Positions 59,433 through 64,000 of a DNA stretch of 64,000 bases are shown piece by piece. Numbering within the stretch: the first letter of the stretch is position 1; every line of letters begins with the position of its first letter. Origin of the DNA: Chryseobacterium mulctrae (GTDB lineage Bacteria > Bacteroidota > Bacteroidia > Flavobacteriales > Weeksellaceae); contig NZ_VAJL01000001.1 in NCBI RefSeq assembly GCF_006175945.1, positions 3,233,001-3,297,000 on the forward strand, given 5' to 3'. The translations under genes were made by a program, and so were the position numbers. Under the pieces are notes generated by a model. The model was not told the origin of the DNA and made no database searches. It was given only the letters and a program-made list of their open reading frames with translations.

Positions 59433-60749
59433 ATGAAGCCAAATTTTATACAAAAAGTTACAAACTGGGGTAATTTTCCTATTGTGGAAAAAGAAATGAA
59501 GTCGGAAGAAAGCTTCAGAAAGATTAAAGAATTCGTACAGAATCATAACGAGGTTATTGCAAGAGGAAACGGAAGGTGTTATGGTGATGCCTCATTGGGT
59601 GAAAGTATTTTTTCGACCAAAAAATTAAATAAATTCATCGGTTTTGATCGTTTAAACGGAATTATAGAATGTGAATCGGGTGTTTTGCTGTCTGATGTTT
59701 TAGAAATCTCAGTTCCGCAAGGATATTTTCTTTATGTAACGCCCGGAACAAAATTTATTTCCGTTGGTGGTGCCATTGCATCTGATGTTCATGGGAAAAA
59801 TCATCATTCTGAAGGTTGCTTTTCAGAATATGTGATCGATTTTAAATTAATGACAGAAAATGGCGATATTATTATCTGTTCAAAAGAAGAGAATTCTGAA
59901 AAATTCTATGCGACAATCGGCGGAATGGGACTTACCGGAATTATTCTTTCGGCTCGATTTAAGCTTAAAAATATAGAAACAGCCTACATTCGTCAGGAAA
60001 GTATTAAAGCTGAAAATTTAAACGAAATATTCAGATTGTTTGATGAAAGCGAAAGCTGGACTTACACTGTTGCCTGGATCGACTGTTTGCAAAAAGGAAA
60101 AGATATCGGAAGAAGTATTTTGATGAGAGGTGAACATGCTTTTGCGCACGAACTTCCTCAAAAATTTTCTAAAAATCCTTTACGATTAAAGAAAAAATTT
60201 TCTCCGACTGTACCGTTTTATTTTCCGGGATTTGTTTTGAATGCTCTTACTGTAAAGCTTTTTAATCTGTTATATTTTAAAAGACAGACCAAAAAAGAGG
60301 TGAAGAATTTTATCGATTACGAAACATATTTTTATCCGTTGGATGCGATTAATGATTGGAATAAGATTTACGGTAAATCAGGTTTTATTCAGTATCAAAT
60401 GGTGATTCCAAAAGAAAATGGAAAAGAAGGAATGAAAAAAATTCTTGAAACCATTGCCAACAGCGGAAACGGTTCTTTCCTTGCAGTATTAAAGTTATTC
60501 GGGAAAAATAACCCTGAAGCATATAATTCTTTTCCAATTGAGGGATATACTCTTGCATTAGATTTTAAGGTAAATTCTAAGCTGAAAAAACTGGTCGAAC
60601 AATTAGATCAGACCGTGCAGGAATTCGGAGGGAGAATTTATCTTACCAAAGACAGCATGAGTAAATCTTCGCTGACCGATTATCTTAAAAATGTAGAAAG
60701 CTCAAAATTTGTGTCTTTACAGCACAAAAGAATCTTAAATAATAAGTAA
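59433..60749 (+). CDS. dprE1: DprE1-like FAD-dependent oxidoreductase
   Basis: 438 residues with FAD-binding type 4: VIARGNGRCYGDASLGESIF (PP-loop), TPGTKFISVGGAIASDVHGKNHHSEGCFSEY (HGKNHH, the FAD-contact His region of DprE1) and FVSLQHKRILN at the end. In the substrate/inhibitor site the segment is GYTLALDF, where M. tuberculosis DprE1 has GWNICVDF; the Cys387 position is therefore Ala here. The catalytic Lys in YLTKDSMS matches Lys418. It would oxidise polyprenyl-phosphoribose at C2. It starts 2 bp after the UbiA gene and ends 2 bp before the reductase. Confidence 0.9.
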   Translation: MKPNFIQKVTNWGNFPIVEKEMKSEESFRKIKEFVQNHNEVIARGNGRCYGDASLGESIFSTKKLNKFIGFDRLNGIIECESGVLLSDVLEISVPQGYFLYVTPGTKFISVGGAIASDVHGKNHHSEGCFSEYVIDFKLMTENGDIIICSKEENSEKFYATIGGMGLTGIILSARFKLKNIETAYIRQESIKAENLNEIFRLFDESESWTYTVAWIDCLQKGKDIGRSILMRGEHAFAHELPQKFSKNPLRLKKKFSPTVPFYFPGFVLNALTVKLFNLLYFKRQTKKEVKNFIDYETYFYPLDAINDWNKIYGKSGFIQYQMVIPKENGKEGMKKILETIANSGNGSFLAVLKLFGKNNPEAYNSFPIEGYTLALDFKVNSKLKKLVEQLDQTVQEFGGRIYLTKDSMSKSSLTDYLKNVESSKFVSLQHKRILNNK

Positions 60750-60751
60750 AA

Positions 60752-61477
60752 ATGATAGTTCTCGGAAGTACATCTGAAGTAGCGCAGGCTTTTGTGGAAA
60801 AAGCTTTGCAGGAAGGCGAAAAATATGAAAGGATTTATCTTTTTACCTCAAACAAAGAAGCAACGGAGCGTTTTGCAAAACATATCGATGTGAAATTTTT
60901 GCAGCAATCTGAAATTATTGAGCTTGATTTAACGAAAGAAATTAATTATTTTGATTTCGATCATGTCAATTCTAATGTCTTATTCTGTGCGACCGGATAT
61001 TTGGGTGAAAGTACCGAAGATGGTTTGTACGATAATAAAAATACAGAACGGATTATTGATATTAATTACTCAAAACTGGTTCCTGTAATCAATTATTTTG
61101 CACAGAAATTTGAAAGCAGAAGATCTGGGACAATCATTGGTCTTTCGTCGGTTGCAGGTGATCGTGGAAGACAGAGTAATTTTATTTACGGAAGTGCAAA
61201 AGCGGCATTCACAGCCTATTTGAGTGGGCTTAGAAATTATCTTTTCGAAAAAAAGGTTCATGTTTTAACGGTAAAACCCGGTTTTATGGCAACAAAAATG
61301 ACCGAAGGTTTACCTTTAAATCCTAAATTAACGGCAACTCCGAAACAAGCGGCTGAATGTATTTACAAAGCTTTCAAAAAACAAAAGAATGTTGCATACG
61401 TTTTACCGATTTGGGGCGTTATTATGATGATCATCAGAAATATCCCTGAATTTATATTTAAAAAATTAAAGCTTTAA
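60752..61477 (+). CDS. dprE2: DprE2-like short-chain dehydrogenase
   Basis: 241 residues, SDR fold: MIVLGSTSEVAQAF nucleotide loop (short and atypical), catalytic Ser in GTIIGLSSVAGDRG and YGSAKAAFTAYLSGL (Tyr/Lys). The C-terminal region VIMMIIRNIPEFIFKKL matches the YVMMVLRHIPRSIFRKL tail of mycobacterial DprE2. It would reduce the 2-keto intermediate to polyprenyl-phosphoarabinose. It is cotranscribed with DprE1 and probably forms a functional pair with it. Confidence 0.88.
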   Translation: MIVLGSTSEVAQAFVEKALQEGEKYERIYLFTSNKEATERFAKHIDVKFLQQSEIIELDLTKEINYFDFDHVNSNVLFCATGYLGESTEDGLYDNKNTERIIDINYSKLVPVINYFAQKFESRRSGTIIGLSSVAGDRGRQSNFIYGSAKAAFTAYLSGLRNYLFEKKVHVLTVKPGFMATKMTEGLPLNPKLTATPKQAAECIYKAFKKQKNVAYVLPIWGVIMMIIRNIPEFIFKKLKL

Positions 61478-61484
61478 CTGTAGC

Positions 61485-62072
61485 ATGAAAAAATTGTATT
61501 GTTTTGATTTTGACGGAACTATTACCTATAAAGATACGATGTTTATGTATCTTAAATTTTATAATCCATCCAAGTTCCGGGTGCAGTTTTTGAAGCATAT
61601 TCCGCTTTTTATTTTATTAAAATTAAAATTGGCAGAGACTGAAAAAGTAAAGAAAAGCTTCATCGGTTCTGTTTTGAAGGGTCAGCTTCAATCTAAAATT
61701 GAGGAGAAATCGAAACAATTTTTTGAGGAAAATTATCCTAAAATCGTTAGAGAAAATGCTTTAGAATTTATTAAAAATATAGATAGAGAAAATACACAAA
61801 GTCTTATGGTGACAGCTTCTCTTGATATTTGGGCTAAACCTTTTGCAGAAAAACTACAGATGAATCTTGTTTCTACAAAGGCAGAGTTCAAAAATGGGAT
61901 TTTTACAGGCAATTTTATAGGCAAAAACTGCAACGGTTTAGAAAAATTAGAGCGTATAAAAAAAGAAATTTCAGACAGTAAGTACGATAAAATCATAGCG
62001 TTCGGAGATACTTCAGGAGATAAGCCTATGCTGAAATGGGCAAATGAGGGTCATTACCAATTTTTTCATTAA
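61485..62072 (+). CDS. HAD-superfamily (subclass IB) phosphatase
   Basis: 195 residues with HAD motif I FDFDGTITYKD (nucleophile Asp9 and Asp11), motif II MVTASLD, and motif IV IIAFGDTSGDKPMLKWA. Located 7 bp after dprE2. In mycobacteria a membrane PAP2-type protein (Rv3807c) is linked with dephosphorylation of decaprenyl-phosphoribose-5-phosphate; here a soluble HAD-IB protein stands in that position and is a good candidate for this step. This is inference from order and family. Confidence 0.87.
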   Translation: MKKLYCFDFDGTITYKDTMFMYLKFYNPSKFRVQFLKHIPLFILLKLKLAETEKVKKSFIGSVLKGQLQSKIEEKSKQFFEENYPKIVRENALEFIKNIDRENTQSLMVTASLDIWAKPFAEKLQMNLVSTKAEFKNGIFTGNFIGKNCNGLEKLERIKKEISDSKYDKIIAFGDTSGDKPMLKWANEGHYQFFH

Positions 62073-62096
62073 TTTTGAAGGATTAATAAAAGTAAA

Positions 62097-62567
62097 ATGA
62101 ATAAATTGCTGATTTTTTGTTTTGCAACCCTAATGAGTTGCACAAGCACAATTGCACAAAAATCTGAAGATATGCAGAGTAAAGCTGAAATTATAAAGTC
62201 TGAGTCGCAAGGTGGAACCGAACAGCTCGGCTTTGTAATCATCAAAAATGAACAGGAATTTCAGAATGTAATAAAGTCTAAACAGGGAACTTCTCTTGTA
62301 GAAGTAGGAAGTGAGCCTGTGATGAAATATCCTGCATTTCCGGTTGGTAAGAAGGTCGTTCTATATAATCTAGGTTCATTCAGATCCGGTGATCATACCA
62401 TAAGAGAAATAAAAAGTATTTCTGTAAAAGATAATGTGTTGTATGTAGAAGTTCCTATGTATGAATCGGGCGGAATGGAAATTCAGATGCTTTCAAATCC
62501 TTGGTTTATCTTTACAGTTCCTTCAAATTATCAATTCACTTCAGTACAATTAAAATCTTCAAAATAA
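62097..62567 (+). CDS. PrcB-like lipoprotein
   Basis: 156 residues, with a lipoprotein signal (lipobox LMSC, Cys15). The mature region has QGGTEQLGFVIIKNEQEFQNVIKSK, a PrcB C-terminal-domain-like segment (GtEqxgfvVIkseeefxxxw), followed by FPVGKKVVLYNLGSFRSGDH and strand pairs. It is probably a periplasmic lipoprotein of unknown function. It follows the HAD gene by 24 bp and precedes the cysteine desulfurase by 3 bp. Confidence 0.75.
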   Translation: MNKLLIFCFATLMSCTSTIAQKSEDMQSKAEIIKSESQGGTEQLGFVIIKNEQEFQNVIKSKQGTSLVEVGSEPVMKYPAFPVGKKVVLYNLGSFRSGDHTIREIKSISVKDNVLYVEVPMYESGGMEIQMLSNPWFIFTVPSNYQFTSVQLKSSK

Positions 62568-62570
62568 AAA

Positions 62571-63746
62571 ATGAATAAAATATATTTAGATAACGCTGCT
62601 ACAACGCCTCTTTCAGAAGAAGTAATCGATGCAATGGTCGATACGATGAAAATGAATTTCGGAAATCCTTCTTCAACTCACAGTTTTGGTCAGGAAGCGA
62701 AGATTCTTATAGAAAACGTAAGAAGGCAGGTTGCAGATTATCTACATGTAACTCCGGCTGAGATTATTTTTACCTCTTGTGGTACAGAGTCTAATAATAT
62801 GATTATCAAATCAAGTGTTGAACATCTTGGTATTGAAAGAATCATAAGCTCTCCTATGGAACACAAATGTGTTTCTGAGAGTATTTTGGATATGAAAAAC
62901 AGAAAAGGGGTAGAGGTTGCCTATATTCGTCCCAACGAAAAAGGTGATATTGATTTAGCTAAATTAGAAGAATTACTCAAAGGTTCAGATAAAAAAACAT
63001 TGGTAAGCTTAATGCATGCTAATAACGAAATTGGAAATATCGTTGATATTAAGAAAATTGCTCAGCTTTGCAAAGAAAACAATGCACTTTTCCATTCTGA
63101 TACCGTTCAGACAATGGCACACATGAATCTTGATTTCTCAGATATTCCTGTTGATTTTGCATCTTGCAGTGCTCATAAATTTCATGGTCCGAAAGGAATT
63201 GGTTTCGCTTTTATCAGAAAGTCAAGCGGTTTAAAAGGAATTATTACAGGCGGTCCGCAAGAAAGAAGTTTGAGAGCAGGTACAGAAAATGTTGCCGGTA
63301 TTGCAGGTTTAGGTAAAGCTCTGGAGCTTTCATTAAATAATATGGAAGCTTATACAGAACATATGCAGACTATTAAACAATACACAATTGACAGAGTTTC
63401 TGCAGAAATTCCAAGAGTGAAGTTTAATGGTAGAAGTTCTGAAGCAGATAACAGTCTGTATACTGTAGTAAGTCTTTTACTTCCTTACAAAAATCCTTTA
63501 ATCGGATTACAGCTTGATATGAAGGGGATTGCTGTGTCACAAGGAAGTGCATGTTCTTCAGGAGCATCAAAACCTTCTATGGTAATGATGATGGTACTTT
63601 CTGAGGATGAAATGGATAATTGTACACCTTTGCGTGTCTCTTTCAGCCACATGACTACAAAAGAAGATATCGATACTTTTGTGACTGCTTTAAAAGAGAT
63701 TTCTAAAGATTTTGTTATAGAAAATACAAATGTTGAGCATAGATAG
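62571..63746 (+). CDS. Cysteine desulfurase family protein (NifS/IscS-like)
   Basis: 391 residues, PLP enzyme. Start IYLDNAATTPLSEEV, central MHANNEIGNI, FHSDTVQTMAHM and the PLP lysine in SCSAHKFHGPKGIGF. The active Cys is in the short loop GSACSSGASKPS. It releases sulfur from cysteine for Fe-S clusters or other thiol uses. It is encoded 3 bp after the PrcB-like gene. Confidence 0.95.
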   Translation: MNKIYLDNAATTPLSEEVIDAMVDTMKMNFGNPSSTHSFGQEAKILIENVRRQVADYLHVTPAEIIFTSCGTESNNMIIKSSVEHLGIERIISSPMEHKCVSESILDMKNRKGVEVAYIRPNEKGDIDLAKLEELLKGSDKKTLVSLMHANNEIGNIVDIKKIAQLCKENNALFHSDTVQTMAHMNLDFSDIPVDFASCSAHKFHGPKGIGFAFIRKSSGLKGIITGGPQERSLRAGTENVAGIAGLGKALELSLNNMEAYTEHMQTIKQYTIDRVSAEIPRVKFNGRSSEADNSLYTVVSLLLPYKNPLIGLQLDMKGIAVSQGSACSSGASKPSMVMMMVLSEDEMDNCTPLRVSFSHMTTKEDIDTFVTALKEISKDFVIENTNVEHR

Positions 63747-63765
63747 GCTTTTCATTTTAAAGTGG

Positions 63766-63773
63766 TAATTTTG
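63766..63773 (+). promoter_or_regulatory. Predicted -7 box of trxA
   Basis: TAATTTTG (TAnnTTTG), 45 bp before the trxA ATG. No clear -33 TTTG. Confidence 0.5.
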
Positions 63774-63818
63774 AATTAGAAAAATAAGAAAGAATATTAA
63801 TAATTAAAAGATAAAAAA

Positions 63819-64000
63819 ATGGCTTTAGAAATTACGGATAGCTCGTTTCAGGAAACGGTTTTAAAATCAGACAAACCGGTATTGGTAGACTTTTGGGCAG
63901 TATGGTGCGGACCGTGCAGAACTTTGGGACCAATCATCGAAGAAGTAGCAACAGATTTTGAAGGAAAAGCTGTAGTAGGAAAAGTAGATGTAGACAACAA
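63819..64000 (+). CDS. trxA: Thioredoxin (3'-truncated by the window end)
   Basis: Only the first 60 codons are in the window. They encode a thioredoxin start: MALEITDSSFQETVLKSDKP, then VLVDFWAVWCGPCRTLGPII with the WCGPC active site (Cys about 35 and 38), and VVGKVDVDN. A complete TrxA is about 105 residues. No signal peptide, so it is cytoplasmic. Confidence 0.93.
   Translation, partial: MALEITDSSFQETVLKSDKPVLVDFWAVWCGPCRTLGPIIEEVATDFEGKAVVGKVDVDN

Noticed and set aside
1..64000. tRNA, rRNA, prophage and CRISPR loci
   Set aside because: No cloverleaf-like tRNA block, rRNA segment, phage structural gene or repeat-spacer array was noticed by reading. A tRNAscan-SE or Infernal run would settle the RNA part.

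Overview
The window reads as an ordinary chromosomal stretch of a low-GC Bacteroidota, most likely a Flavobacteriia member of the Chryseobacterium/Weeksellaceae type. This is inferred from Bacteroidota promoters (TTTG near -33, about 19 bp, TAnnTTTG near -7), weak or absent Shine-Dalgarno sites, a TonB-dependent receptor, DUF5683, WbqC and M16 pairs, the parA-parB-DUF5683-dapB-lepB order, and small peptides with the Bacteroidota double-glycine-type leader. No rRNA, tRNA, prophage or CRISPR array was seen. One insertion sequence is present.

Layout. 1-4036 (mostly minus): truncated LOG protein, GNAT, dipeptidase PepD, a lipoprotein and a LURP-one-like protein. 4204-5656: recR coupled to a frameshifted glycosyltransferase. 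5708-9591 (minus): secG and an inactive/active pair of M16 peptidases. 9807-16538: UvrD helicase, CstA transporter, an esterase and a HipA-like kinase overlapping a DUF3037 gene. 16691-18264: a hydrolase and two tandem six-cysteine leader peptides. 18322-26087 (minus): tyrosine/homogentisate catabolism (hppD, fahA, hmgA) with a flavin reductase-like protein, a CoA-transferase family enzyme and two unknown genes. 26212-28962: TonB-dependent receptor and a thioredoxin-like protein.

29058-34050: a cupin/oxidoreductase pair divergent from an HxlR regulator, then a betaine-type ABC importer. 34553-37399: a Crp/Fnr regulator gene split by an 897-bp IS5-family element, followed by DoxX and AhpD-like genes. 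37580-42474: redox and stress functions (aldo/keto reductase, DJ-1/PfpI, YgiN-like and MdaB-like pair, metallophosphoesterase, LysR). 43095-48126: ABC-F ATPase, lipase-like hydrolase, Imm35-like orphan and purA, bordered on both sides by clusters of interspersed repeats. 48787-58409: TonB, ParA/ParB, DapB, signal peptidase I, WbqC-like protein, subtilisin-like protease, lipocalin-like and OmpA lipoproteins.

58519-62072 is a tight operon resembling the mycobacterial decaprenylphosphoryl-arabinose pathway: a UbiA-type phosphoribosyltransferase, a DprE1-like oxidase, a DprE2-like reductase and a HAD phosphatase. A PrcB-like lipoprotein, a cysteine desulfurase and the start of a thioredoxin follow.

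The best leads are the DprE1/DprE2 operon with a HAD enzyme in the phosphatase slot, the duplicated cysteine-rich peptide cassettes, the IS-split regulator, the one-base frameshift in the glycosyltransferase, the HipA-like/DUF3037 pair, and several families of imperfect palindromic repeats in intergenic DNA.
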